A stretch of 64,000 bases of DNA, taken from an uncultured Lachnospiraceae bacterium. GTDB lineage: Bacteria > Bacillota > Clostridia > Lachnospirales > Lachnospiraceae. This document shows positions 17,745 to 26,179 of this stretch, piece after piece. The position numbers and the translations under genes are program-made. Positions within the stretch are counted from its first letter, which is position 1. Each line of letters begins with the position of its first letter. The DNA lies in assembly GCA_902794095.1 (NCBI GenBank), contig CADBFZ010000010.1, positions 26,688 to 90,687 on the forward strand, read 5' to 3'. The notes beneath the pieces are model-generated. The model saw only the letters and a list, made by a program, of their open reading frames with translations. It was not told the origin of the DNA and made no database searches.

Positions 17745-20237
17745 TTACAAAGCTTCTTTTTCAGCCAGATAAGCTTTGAACACCGGTTCATAAGCTCTTA
17801 TCTTCTCGATCATTCCGTCATGGATCTGCATGATCGTTTCCTCGTTTGAGGCTTTGCCGGCCTTTTCAAGCTCGGCACACATAGCGGAAAGATCCATCGC
17901 ACCGATCTGCCTGGACGCATTCTTAAGTCCGTGTGCTTCGATCGTGTAATCATCCCACTTCCTGATTCGGTAGAGCTTTTCAAGGCGCTCTATTTTCTCG
18001 GGGATGGTGCGTGTATATTCTGCAAGCACCGCAAGGAACAACTTCTCCGTTCCAAGAAGTCTCATGGACTCTTCGATATCAAGATCCGCAAGAGGACTTG
18101 ATTCACCGAATGATGCTTCCTCGTCAGCCTCAAAGCTCTCAGCGGTTTCTTTTGCGGCGGAGCCGCTCTTAACGATAAGTTCGGGCGGGAGCCACTGTTT
18201 GATCTTGCTTACGAGAACTCTGAGCTCAATGGGCTTTGCCACGAAATCGTTCATGCCTTCGGAGAGGAACATTTCCTTTACTCCGTTAACCGCATTTGCG
18301 GTCAGTGCAATGATCGGAACGTTATCGTAATCGGGATACATTCTTCTGATGATCCTGGTGGTTTCGACGCCGTCAATCTCAGGCATCATGTGGTCCATGA
18401 GTATCAGATCGTAATGTGTCTCTTCAATCTTGCGTATTGCCTCTTTGCCGCTAAGTGCTGTTGCAGTCTTCATCTTAAGAGGCTCTATCAGGCCTTCGGT
18501 TACCGTGAGGTTGACGGAGTTATCGTCAACTATGAGTACCTTGGCATCGGGTGCGGTAAACGAAATCTCATCCGCATGCTCGGTGGTGGCCGTATAATGA
18601 ATCTTTTCGTGATTTAAGATCATGGCCAAATTCATTGCAGAAAGCGGCTTTTTAACAACGAGCAGATTGGACAGGTCTGATTCGACCTTATCGAAAAATC
18701 CCGCAACGACTACCGCACAGATGTCGGGATTATTCCGGAAGTATTCTTTTTTATCTTCTGTCAAAAGCTCCTGCTCGATAAAAACAAAGAGCTTTCTGTC
18801 AGGATTTCTCTTGCGGAATGTCTCGCACGCTACGGGAAGATCCGCATCAAGTGCAAGGTTCATAACGGATACGCCGAGTTTGGCAGCATCCCATGTAAAT
18901 CCGTCCGACAGGTAAATGTTCTGGAACAGTCCTATGGCAAGAGCTCCCGAAGGATCTTTAACGCTCATGCTGGGCGATCTGTCCACTACCTTCTGAGGCA
19001 GTTTAAAAGAAAACACCGATCCCCTGCCGTACTCGGATTCGACGTGAATCGTTCCGTCCATCAGGCTCAAGAGATTCTTGGAAATTGCAAGTCCGAGTCC
19101 CGAACCTTCCACGTCTCTGTTCCTCTTGGAATCGAGCTGCTGGAAGGATTCAAAAATCTTACCTACATTCTCGGGCTTTATTCCGATTCCGGTATCTTCT
19201 ACCGCTACGCTGAGCATTATATTTTCACTGTCGATCCAGGTGAAATCAACTACGAAACGCACCTGTCCCGAACGGGTGAACTTAACCGCATTGTTTGCCA
19301 GATTGATAAGTATCTGGCGGATCCTTACATTATCGCCGTAGATAAGATGTGGCATATCTACGTTCATGTTCAGAATCAGTTCGATCTCTTTGTCCATCAG
19401 CCTTGTCATGATGATGTTGGCCACATCATTAAAGAGGCTCATGGGCTCATATTCCACCGGGCTTATATCCATCTTGCCCGATTCGATCTTCGAAAAATCA
19501 AGTATGTCGTTAATGATGGTAAGAAGCGCTCTTCCGGATGACTTGATCTGGTTGATATAGCTTCTTGCATTGTCGGGAATGTCTTCCCTGAGTGCCATCT
19601 CCGCCATTCCGATAACAGCGTTCATTGGAGTCCTGATCTCATGGCTCATGTTGGCCAGGAAGTCTGACTTCATCTTGACGGCATGTTCCATCTCGACTTT
19701 GGCTCTGTCAGAGGTGTATTTTCCGTACGCGATCTCGGATAAAACTCCCGAAATGGTGTAGAGGAAATCCATTGCCTTGCTGACTTTTTCCTCGGACATT
19801 ACGGGAACTTCACAAATGGCTTCCCAGTATTTGTCCGGATCGATGCCGAGCTGTATGGCATGTGCCTTGACCTTGGCTTCATCAGGCTCGGATGTAAGTG
19901 CCTGGCCGCCAACAAAGCATCCTATCATCTCTCCGTTTATGATTATGGGTGCGGAAAAATCCACAAGTCCCGCATGACAGGTGTAGAAATTGGGCTTACC
20001 CATGGAGTGGGTCATCATGGCACCGGTCTTGTCGGAATACTCGCAAAGCTGGTTTCCGAGCGGGCACTGCCTGTTTAATTCCATGCAAAAACGGCAGAAA
20101 TTGGACCCTTCCGTAACCGCGGTTCCGTCGGCGTTGGTAGTAAGTGCCGCAAGCCCCGTCATATCCGAAAAGGAGTCCTGTATCTTTTGCAGTATTTCTT
20201 TGTCAATATAGTCCGTCAGCTTGACTTCCGATGTCAT
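17745..20237 (-). CDS. PocR-type hybrid histidine kinase with receiver and Hpt domains
   Basis: An 830-residue cytoplasmic sensor. Residues ~7-175 form a PocR ligand-binding domain with cysteines at 48, 51, 58, 65 and 87. A HisKA domain carries the phospho-accepting H199 in MSHEIRTPMN, followed by an HATPase domain with the N box (LINLANNAVKFT) and G boxes (DTGIGI, GSGLGLAI). A receiver-like region (~430-545) lacks the aspartate pocket. A true receiver follows (~560-690; VLIVDDNS and phospho-Asp in LILMDHMMP). An Hpt domain ends the protein with H769 in EAHGLKNASRQIG. No membrane segment is visible, so it senses an internal small molecule. The start has GAGGA upstream. No partner regulator is adjacent, so it likely passes phosphate to a distant one. 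Confidence 0.93.
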   Translation of the reverse strand: MTSEVKLTDYIDKEILQKIQDSFSDMTGLAALTTNADGTAVTEGSNFCRFCMELNRQCPLGNQLCEYSDKTGAMMTHSMGKPNFYTCHAGLVDFSAPIIINGEMIGCFVGGQALTSEPDEAKVKAHAIQLGIDPDKYWEAICEVPVMSEEKVSKAMDFLYTISGVLSEIAYGKYTSDRAKVEMEHAVKMKSDFLANMSHEIRTPMNAVIGMAEMALREDIPDNARSYINQIKSSGRALLTIINDILDFSKIESGKMDISPVEYEPMSLFNDVANIIMTRLMDKEIELILNMNVDMPHLIYGDNVRIRQILINLANNAVKFTRSGQVRFVVDFTWIDSENIMLSVAVEDTGIGIKPENVGKIFESFQQLDSKRNRDVEGSGLGLAISKNLLSLMDGTIHVESEYGRGSVFSFKLPQKVVDRSPSMSVKDPSGALAIGLFQNIYLSDGFTWDAAKLGVSVMNLALDADLPVACETFRKRNPDRKLFVFIEQELLTEDKKEYFRNNPDICAVVVAGFFDKVESDLSNLLVVKKPLSAMNLAMILNHEKIHYTATTEHADEISFTAPDAKVLIVDDNSVNLTVTEGLIEPLKMKTATALSGKEAIRKIEETHYDLILMDHMMPEIDGVETTRIIRRMYPDYDNVPIIALTANAVNGVKEMFLSEGMNDFVAKPIELRVLVSKIKQWLPPELIVKSGSAAKETAESFEADEEASFGESSPLADLDIEESMRLLGTEKLFLAVLAEYTRTIPEKIERLEKLYRIRKWDDYTIEAHGLKNASRQIGAMDLSAMCAELEKAGKASNEETIMQIHDGMIEKIRAYEPVFKAYLAEKEAL

Positions 20238-20372
20238 GAAAGTATCCTCAAAAAAGGCCGTTCTTACATCAGTTTAAAAGCATAAGCGCCCGTCTGAGCA
20301 CAAAGTAACTGCAAATACATATTTTACTACACTAAAGCAACTTTTTAAACCATATATTTGAAGAAAAAGGTA

Positions 20373-21371
20373 TCACAAAACTCTGCCTGAGTTTTCCTCG
20401 TCATAGTAGGTCATGGCGTACATGAGCCTGTCGCAGATCAGCTGTTTGCCCTCTTCGTTAAGGATTCGGCCGTCTATCAGGTAATCCCGGCCGTTTTCGA
20501 GATTTACGCTGGCGTAATAGTTATCCACGAAGGTAATATCGTAAATTTCGGCGCAGACCTTGTACTGGCCCAGGACATAGGACGAAAGATCCACCCCGAG
20601 GCGGTTGGGATAGTCCTCGCAGGGCTCCCACGTATTATTTTTACCGACGCGGAACATATAGGGTGCGGATAAGACTATGATTCTTGCTGAAGGGGCGGCT
20701 TTTTTGAATAATTCTATGGTTGCCGTAAAAGAACCCAGATAGGAACAAAAAGGGTCGTCAAACTCATCGTCTTTAAGACCCGTGGGTATGTTTTGGAGAT
20801 AATCGGAGCCGTCATAGAAGAAAACTATGACGTCCACCGTTTCGATATCAAGGTCACTCAGGATTTTCAGGGTCAATTCCCCGTTTACCGGAAAAGAATC
20901 CCCCAGGGCATCCTTAGCCTGCATAAGCTCCCTCTCATAGTCCATATCATCCGAGCAGGCAATGCATGCAAGATAATAGGGGCTGAAGAGGTTCATGGGA
21001 CTTCTTGATATATCAAAAGCCGGCTCCTGCATACCAATACAGGAACCGGATATTGCACAATTTATAACCCCGGCACCGGACGCTTCTTCCAGCATTGCAG
21101 AAAGACTGCCGTTTTCACCGCAGTCTTCCGAAAAAGGGTCGTTACCGAATACCAGGATAACTTCTTCGTTCTGGCGTATGAGATTGTATTCCTCGTCCGT
21201 CAGCGGCATGATGTTGTCATGACATTCATAATCCGCAACAGATCCTCCGTGACCGGAATAGTCCTTGGGATCTACGATCCTGAACCAGCCCTTCACCCTG
21301 AGTATCACAAGCACCAGTATCGCTACCAGCGCAGCTGCGAAACAGACGTGGATAATCCCTGATTTTTTCAT
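20373..21371 (-). CDS. Membrane-anchored SGNH-hydrolase-like protein, catalytic residues not evident
   Basis: A 332-residue protein with one N-terminal membrane segment (~8-24) and an external alpha/beta domain. Layout resembles SGNH hydrolases: an early VILVFGNDPFSED strand where the GDS block would be, a central VDVIVFFYDGSDYL where the GxND block would be, and a late LIDGRILNEEGKQLICDRL where the DxxH block would be. None of the three blocks shows a clear catalytic Ser or His, so it may be an inactive relative, or I may be over-reading a common fold. It starts five bases after the methionine aminopeptidase stop codon, so it probably shares that transcript. The function is unknown. Confidence 0.6.
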   Translation of the reverse strand: MKKSGIIHVCFAAALVAILVLVILRVKGWFRIVDPKDYSGHGGSVADYECHDNIMPLTDEEYNLIRQNEEVILVFGNDPFSEDCGENGSLSAMLEEASGAGVINCAISGSCIGMQEPAFDISRSPMNLFSPYYLACIACSDDMDYERELMQAKDALGDSFPVNGELTLKILSDLDIETVDVIVFFYDGSDYLQNIPTGLKDDEFDDPFCSYLGSFTATIELFKKAAPSARIIVLSAPYMFRVGKNNTWEPCEDYPNRLGVDLSSYVLGQYKVCAEIYDITFVDNYYASVNLENGRDYLIDGRILNEEGKQLICDRLMYAMTYYDEENSGRVL

Positions 21372-21375
21372 AGGT

Positions 21376-22311
21376 TTACCAACTGAGAACTTCGTTTCCG
21401 TCTTCCGTTATGAGTACCATGAGTTCCCACTGTGCCGAGGGCTGTCCGTCCTTGGTTGAAACTTCCCATCCGTTCTTTTTGTCGGTCACAATGTCTTCTT
21501 TTCCCATGTTTACCATGGGTTCGATGGTGAAGATCATTCCGGGAACAAGGAGCATTTCAGTGCCCTTCTTGGAGTGATATCCTACCCAGGGATCTTCGTG
21601 GAATTCAAGGCCTACGCCGTGTCCGCCAATCTCTCTTACGATGGTGTAGCCGTTATCGTAGCAATAATCATGCACCGCCTGTCCCACATCTCCGAGAAAT
21701 CCCCAGGGCTTAGCGTATTTGAGGCCTTCGTAGCAGGCTTCCTTGGTGATCTGAACAAGACGCTTTTTCTCCTCGGAAACCTCGCCTATGCAGAACATTC
21801 TCGATGAATCGGAAAAGAAACCGTTCAAGATTGTCGAACAGTCAACATTTACGATATCACCGCTCTTTAAGATGACATTGTCCGAAGGGAATCCGTGGCA
21901 TACCTGCTCGTTGACGGAGGTACATACGGAATAAGGATATCCCTCATAGTTAAGGGGCGCAGGGATTGCACCTGCCTCAATGCTCATATCGTAGACGATC
22001 TTGTCGATCTCGGATGTGGGCATTCCCTCGTGGATCTCCTTCTCGATACGGTCAAGGATCGCAACGTTGATCACGCAGGATTCCTTGATCTTCTCGATCT
22101 GCTCAGGTGTCTTGATGATGCTGTGATCGGGTACTATTTTGCCCATCAGAGCATACTTTTTAAGCTTATCGTCAAATGCGGCATGGCAAGCCTTATATTT
22201 CTTACCGCTTCCGCACCAGCAGGGATCGTTCCTGCCCATCTTCCTGACTACTTCCTCGGAATGTTTAGCCATTTCGGGGCATAACGCTTCAAAATGTTCG
22301 TTGTTAGTCAT
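21376..22311 (-). CDS. map: Type I methionine aminopeptidase with N-terminal SEC-C motif
   Basis: A 311-residue enzyme that removes the initiator methionine from new proteins. Residues ~25-43 are a SEC-C zinc motif (GRNDPCWCGSGKKYKACH), thought to hold the enzyme on the ribosome. The metal ligands of the pita-bread fold are present: Asp in VNVDCS, Asp in FFSDSS, His in GGHGVG, Glu in FTIEPM and Glu in QWELM. The last motif departs from the usual QWEHT. It is the first of two tightly spaced genes, ahead of the SGNH-like protein, and follows a terminator at 22380-22406. Confidence 0.95.
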   Translation of the reverse strand: MTNNEHFEALCPEMAKHSEEVVRKMGRNDPCWCGSGKKYKACHAAFDDKLKKYALMGKIVPDHSIIKTPEQIEKIKESCVINVAILDRIEKEIHEGMPTSEIDKIVYDMSIEAGAIPAPLNYEGYPYSVCTSVNEQVCHGFPSDNVILKSGDIVNVDCSTILNGFFSDSSRMFCIGEVSEEKKRLVQITKEACYEGLKYAKPWGFLGDVGQAVHDYCYDNGYTIVREIGGHGVGLEFHEDPWVGYHSKKGTEMLLVPGMIFTIEPMVNMGKEDIVTDKKNGWEVSTKDGQPSAQWELMVLITEDGNEVLSW

Positions 22312-22373
22312 AACTATCTCCTTCTCAAACTAAGTCATTATACCATAATTTGAGCCCTAAGTTCCCGAAAAAT

Positions 22374-22406
22374 AAAACAGGGGCGAGCTTTACTTTGCTC
22401 GTCCCC
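22374..22406 (-). terminator. Terminator downstream of the DUF4190/DUF5412-like gene
   Basis: GGGGCGAGC (22380-22388) and GCTCGTCCCC (22397-22406) pair with one bulge. T-rich sequence follows on the minus strand; the plus side also ends in TTTTT. It separates the membrane-protein cluster from map. Confidence 0.8.
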
Positions 22407-22451
22407 GTTTTTCGTTTTCATCAACCGTATATTTATACCATTCCCCAACCG

Positions 22452-23396
22452 TTACGGTTCGTAATTCGGATTGTATCTGACAGGCACGAAACTAAATCCC
22501 GGAAGCCAGTCATCTTCTTCACGTTTGTCGGAAGGACCTTTTTCGCCGGTAAAAACAATTTCAAAGTTTTCGGTTCTGCCTGGTTCTATGGTGTAGATCA
22601 TCTCGCTGCCGTCTTCAGCTTCGGAGATCATGATATCTTCAAGAAGTAATCCGTCCTTATCTTTCCAAGCATTGGCGCGAAGCAAGAATTCAAAAGGTTC
22701 ATCAAAAGTGTTGGTGATGTTTACGGAGCATACATAGTAAACTTTATCACCGTCTATCTCGAAGTGATCGAATTCCGATTCATCACGGTTTATGGTCACG
22801 TATCCTTCGCATGCACTGTAACCGCCTTCGGACAGTTCAATTCTAATCACTCTGATCTCGTTATACGAACCATTATGGGGAAGCAGATAAAAGGTATCAT
22901 CTGAAACCCAGGTTATTTCATATGAGGAAGACCAGCTCGCTGCCGCTTCGTAGATCTCTTCACCGTCGCGGGGCTTATCATCTCCGACCGAAGCAAATTC
23001 TCCGTCAGATGCGCGCTCAACTTCCACTCTGAAATCTCCGCCCGTCGCTCCCAGATCATAGGAAATAATATCAACCTGATAAGTACCCGAAGGCGACATT
23101 GAAGTTTCATGCACGGTAACACTGCCGAAGTCATTGACCAGCCATATAAATCCAATGATTGCAATACATATCAGGAGGTAAACAAAGTCAAATGCCAAAC
23201 CTATAACAGCCTGTGTTACCTTTGTAGTACCTCGCTTTAGAGCAAGTATTCCGAGCACAACGGATGCGATAAAAGTCAGCACGCCACCTGCCAATGTACA
23301 TATCAGAGGATATGATGCAATCGCCAGAATAAGACATAAAGTCGCATTTTCATTTGCCCGGTCTTTATTTACTGTTTTATTTTCCAAATTATCCAT
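22452..23396 (-). CDS. DUF4190-like membrane protein with external DUF5412-like domain
   Basis: A 314-residue protein. The first ~95 residues hold two or three membrane segments with the DUF4190-like pattern (LILAIASYPLICTLAGGVLTF followed by VVLGILALKRG). An external beta-rich domain follows, starting around SMSPSGTYQVDIISYDLGATGG, which resembles DUF5412 (Ser-Pro-x-Gly-x-Tyr and a Gly-Ala-Thr loop). It is acidic and has no catalytic motif that I can see. It follows the 23398-24081 gene by one base and is last in a three-gene cluster. The function is unknown; an envelope role is inferred from topology only. Confidence 0.7.
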   Translation of the reverse strand: MDNLENKTVNKDRANENATLCLILAIASYPLICTLAGGVLTFIASVVLGILALKRGTTKVTQAVIGLAFDFVYLLICIAIIGFIWLVNDFGSVTVHETSMSPSGTYQVDIISYDLGATGGDFRVEVERASDGEFASVGDDKPRDGEEIYEAAASWSSSYEITWVSDDTFYLLPHNGSYNEIRVIRIELSEGGYSACEGYVTINRDESEFDHFEIDGDKVYYVCSVNITNTFDEPFEFLLRANAWKDKDGLLLEDIMISEAEDGSEMIYTIEPGRTENFEIVFTGEKGPSDKREEDDWLPGFSFVPVRYNPNYEP

Positions 23397-23397
23397 A

Positions 23398-24081
23398 TCA
23401 GGGTCTCTTATCAGTTATATCAAATTCAATATAACAATGTTCAAATTTCACTCCGCATGCAGTCAGATATTCGTACAAGCTCGGATTCGTAAAATCATAA
23501 AGGTAGTGGAAATATGTGTCGGAAAGTGAATGCTCACCCTGTATCGAATTCTGAATATAGTCATCGTAGTAGATGCATTTGATGGAACCGTTGAATTCCA
23601 TCCTCTTCGATTTAGGATCATATTTGGCATTACGTATAGAGGCGATGTCTATAACAAATTGATATGCATCGGGCGGAAATACATATCTGGTTATATGACC
23701 ACGTCCATATGGTTTCCATACCGCTTTTCTCAGGAAATGATAAAGGTATCCTCCATCAACCCATATACTCTCAACATAACGATCATACATAAATCTGGTA
23801 TATATAAGAGACTGCATAGATGCGGATATTATAACTAAAAAAATTAGTAAAATTCCAAGTGGGATAAAGAACAATGCTCCCGTAAAAAACGGATCTTTAA
23901 GAACTAAATATCCGCTCCCAAATATCATACCTAAGCCGGATACCACCATCACTCCCCTGAGTACATACAGTGAATAGTACGACTTACAGTGAAGAATTTC
24001 TCTTGAGTATATCTTTTGTTTTTTCTTTCCGTCTACGTCAAATGAGAAACTGTCGTTCATCGTTTTTGTCCATGACCACAT
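23398..24081 (-). CDS. Two-span membrane protein of unknown function
   Basis: A 227-residue protein with a polar N-terminus, two membrane segments near residues 43-63 and 68-92, and a C-terminal cytoplasmic domain rich in Tyr and Phe. The layout is like YcxB-type or PH-like membrane proteins, but I see no diagnostic motif. It abuts the stop codon of the upstream gene (TAA then ATG), with a weak ribosome site, so translational coupling is likely. A second ATG seven codons later is possible. It is the middle gene of three. Confidence 0.6.
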   Translation of the reverse strand: MWSWTKTMNDSFSFDVDGKKKQKIYSREILHCKSYYSLYVLRGVMVVSGLGMIFGSGYLVLKDPFFTGALFFIPLGILLIFLVIISASMQSLIYTRFMYDRYVESIWVDGGYLYHFLRKAVWKPYGRGHITRYVFPPDAYQFVIDIASIRNAKYDPKSKRMEFNGSIKCIYYDDYIQNSIQGEHSLSDTYFHYLYDFTNPSLYEYLTACGVKFEHCYIEFDITDKRP

Positions 24082-24801
24082 TTATAATCCGGCAAGCTGT
24101 GCAAAAATGATCAGTATCGAAATTCCTGCAATGATAAATGTAGCGATAGCCTTGCCTTTCTTACGTGTTTTCAAACCGCGAGTAGCAAAATAAATCTCCA
24201 GGATATAGATAAACACTCCATACATTATTCCCACAAATGACAGAAGCAAACCGACGATGGACATCCAGAAGCCGATGGTACAAAGCTTTTCATTTTTGGC
24301 ATCAACTTCGCTCTGAAAAGCATCCACAAACCGGGATGAATCAGGAACGGCAGCATACGGATTCTGCATAGCGCCGGGATTCTGCATAGCGCCCGGATCA
24401 CGTGTCATGTTGGGATCCTGAGCCGCTCCGACGAAAGGTGCTGTGCCCGTATCCTGTGCAGGATTGGGAGGGCAGTTAAGATTGATCTGAGAAAACAGAC
24501 TGTTAAGCACCTGCTTATACGCATCACCTGCCATGTTATTGTAAGCGCCTGAATCAAGCATTACAAACTTCTTGCCGATACCGATTGTCCACGCATAGAT
24601 AGTTAAAACATTACCGTCGATCGTATACTGAAAGCATCTGTTTCCGTACCATGCATCATTGTAATAGTAATAAGTTTCACCAAAATTACTGACCAGTGAA
24701 AATCCGTTGGCAGTGAGCCAAGCCTGAACAATATTGTTCACTCTGACAGGATCTCCGCCATACATAAATGTGTAAATCGTCTTGCCGTAATTCAGTTTCA
24801 T
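24082..24801 (-). CDS. Two-domain protein with Pro/Met repeats and C-terminal membrane segments
   Basis: A 239-residue protein with three parts. Residues 1-105 form a small globular domain (MKLNYGKTIYTFMYGGDPVR...). Residues ~110-150 are a Pro/Asn/Gly linker with a short repeat DPGAMQNPGAMQNP, also visible as a DNA direct repeat at about 24363-24398. Two membrane segments end the protein. The ATG at 24801 has a strong AAAGGAG before it, so the longer frame starting at 24909 is rejected. It is the first gene of three in an unknown membrane-protein cluster and may be a soluble sensor tethered to the membrane. Confidence 0.7.
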   Translation of the reverse strand: MKLNYGKTIYTFMYGGDPVRVNNIVQAWLTANGFSLVSNFGETYYYYNDAWYGNRCFQYTIDGNVLTIYAWTIGIGKKFVMLDSGAYNNMAGDAYKQVLNSLFSQINLNCPPNPAQDTGTAPFVGAAQDPNMTRDPGAMQNPGAMQNPYAAVPDSSRFVDAFQSEVDAKNEKLCTIGFWMSIVGLLLSFVGIMYGVFIYILEIYFATRGLKTRKKGKAIATFIIAGISILIIFAQLAGL

Positions 24802-25091
24802 GTCTGTACTCCTTTGTACGGAAACTCCGAATAAATCCGGAAAACTAAATGCTCCGCAGAACATTATAGTATAGGAAACTGATGTATTAATATTCACAAT
24901 ATAAAACAATAATCACCGCATTTTTGTGACTATCACACAATTTCTTTATAACGTGGACTATAGTTTTCATCGTATTCTTTTCGAAAAAGAATACGAAAAA
25001 CCGCATGACTACTGCACTTTTCGATTCTTGAAAAAAATCGCAAGATTTCTTATAGTAGTAATACAATTGACATGAAAAAGAGGACAATCTG
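24802..25091. other. Intergenic region with inverted repeats ahead of nrdG
   Basis: This 290-base AT-rich gap separates divergent genes. It holds a perfect 11-pair inverted repeat, CGTATTCTTTT (24971-24981) with AAAAGAATACG (24985-24995), with a three-base loop and no T run on either strand. A short palindrome ACTATAGT lies near 24958-24965. A TACAAT about 25 bases before the nrdG start could be a -10 box. These sites could control ribonucleotide-reductase activation, but no full NrdR box pair is visible. Confidence 0.4.
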
Positions 25092-25622
25092 ATGTATTAC
25101 GGAATGATCAAAAAATCTGATGTGGCCGACGGTCCCGGAGTCAGAGTATCGCTTTTCGTAAGCGGATGCCGTCACCACTGCGAAGGCTGCTTTAATGCAG
25201 AGACTTGGGATTTCAAATACGGTGATGTATATACTGCGGAAGTTGAAGATGAAATACTTCGTGCCATGGAGCCTTCATACATCTCCGGATTTACATTCCT
25301 TGGCGGAGAACCCATGGAACCCGAAAATCGTCCTTTCGTCTTCTCTCTTGCCAAGAAGCTTCGTGAGAAATATCCCGAAAAAACCATCTGGCTCTACAGC
25401 GGATATTTATACGATACCGAGATGCTCGAGTGGGCTAAAACAGATGAGATAGTCAAAAATCTTCTCCCTCTTATCGACGTAATAGTTGACGGAGAATTCC
25501 ATATTTGGGAGAAAAACTTAGGCCTCAAATTCCGCGGAAGTTCAAACCAGAGACTTATAGATGTCCGGAAATCTCTCGCAGAAGGAAAAGTAGTTCTGTG
25601 CGATGAGGACCATTTGAGATAA
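25092..25622 (+). CDS. nrdG: Anaerobic ribonucleotide reductase activating protein
   Basis: A 176-residue radical SAM protein. The iron-sulfur cysteines are C26, C30 and C33 in SGCRHHCEGC, and the GGE motif is in TFLGGEPMEP. It opens with MYYGMIKKSDVADGPGVRVS, typical of NrdG. It makes the glycyl radical on the class III reductase NrdD. Length is normal. The nrdD gene is not in the window and nrdG is transcribed alone between two terminators. It indicates anaerobic DNA precursor synthesis. Confidence 0.95.
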   Translation: MYYGMIKKSDVADGPGVRVSLFVSGCRHHCEGCFNAETWDFKYGDVYTAEVEDEILRAMEPSYISGFTFLGGEPMEPENRPFVFSLAKKLREKYPEKTIWLYSGYLYDTEMLEWAKTDEIVKNLLPLIDVIVDGEFHIWEKNLGLKFRGSSNQRLIDVRKSLAEGKVVLCDEDHLR

Positions 25623-25643
25623 GAATATTTATGCATTATAAAA

Positions 25644-25680
25644 CGGCTTTACCGGTTATTCGGTAAAGCCGTATTTTTAT
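25644..25680. terminator. Terminator between nrdG and the 12-mer repeat protein
   Basis: ACGGCTTTACCG (25644-25655) pairs with CGGTAAAGCCGT (25662-25673) around a six-base loop. A T run follows on the plus strand, and A/T-rich sequence on the other side lets it work in both directions. Confidence 0.9.
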
Positions 25681-25692
25681 GCAACTTACTAT

Positions 25693-26151
25693 TTAGAAAA
25701 ATCCGAACTTGTCGAGCTTATCAAGTGCCGCCTGGATCTGATCCATGGTCTCGTTGATCTTCTCTATATCAAGTTCATTAAGTGTCTGCGTTAACTCTTC
25801 AAGATCAAGCTGACCCAGAGTATTGTTGATCTGTTCAAGGTCAAGGGAATCGATGGTTTCCTTGATACCCTGAAGATCCATCTCGTTTAATCTTGCGGAA
25901 AGATCTTCCCAGTCTACCGCATTGATTGCTTCGGAAGTATTATGCATGTCCTCTGCCAGCTGAGGAATATCTGCTTTCTGAAGTTCTCTTACAAGATCGC
26001 AGGTTCTGTCTATATCCTTCTTATAGTCATTAAACAGCTTAACGAAATGAAGGATTCCTATCATCATTCCCAGGAGGACAACCAGCATTAAAATGCATAT
26101 GGTCTGAGTTGCCATGACTTGTTTTCTGAGTTTTTTGATCTCATTTTCCAT
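25693..26151 (-). CDS. Membrane protein with five 12-residue helical repeats
   Basis: A 152-residue protein with one membrane segment (~15-37) after MENEIKKLRKQ and an acidic external helical region. The C-terminal part is built of 12-residue units aligned as D-(L/I/W)-x-x-(L/I)-x-x-x-(L/I/M)-x-x-(L/M/I): DWEDLSARLNEM, DLQGIKETIDSL, DLEQINNTLGQL, DLEELTQTLNEL and DIEKINETMDQI. The period suggests a helical solenoid or a long bundle lying along the membrane. The start is an ATG with AAAGGAG upstream; an extended frame overlapping the J-domain gene is not needed. It follows the J-domain gene directly, so the two are co-expressed. I do not recognise a named family. Confidence 0.7.
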   Translation of the reverse strand: MENEIKKLRKQVMATQTICILMLVVLLGMMIGILHFVKLFNDYKKDIDRTCDLVRELQKADIPQLAEDMHNTSEAINAVDWEDLSARLNEMDLQGIKETIDSLDLEQINNTLGQLDLEELTQTLNELDIEKINETMDQIQAALDKLDKFGFF

Positions 26152-26179
26152 GATTGTTCTCCTTTCGGTACGTAAATAA

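Noticed and set aside
24887..25087. A 66-codon minus-strand frame upstream of nrdG
   Set aside because: It has a Phe/Cys-rich composition and no ribosome site; it covers the inverted-repeat region.
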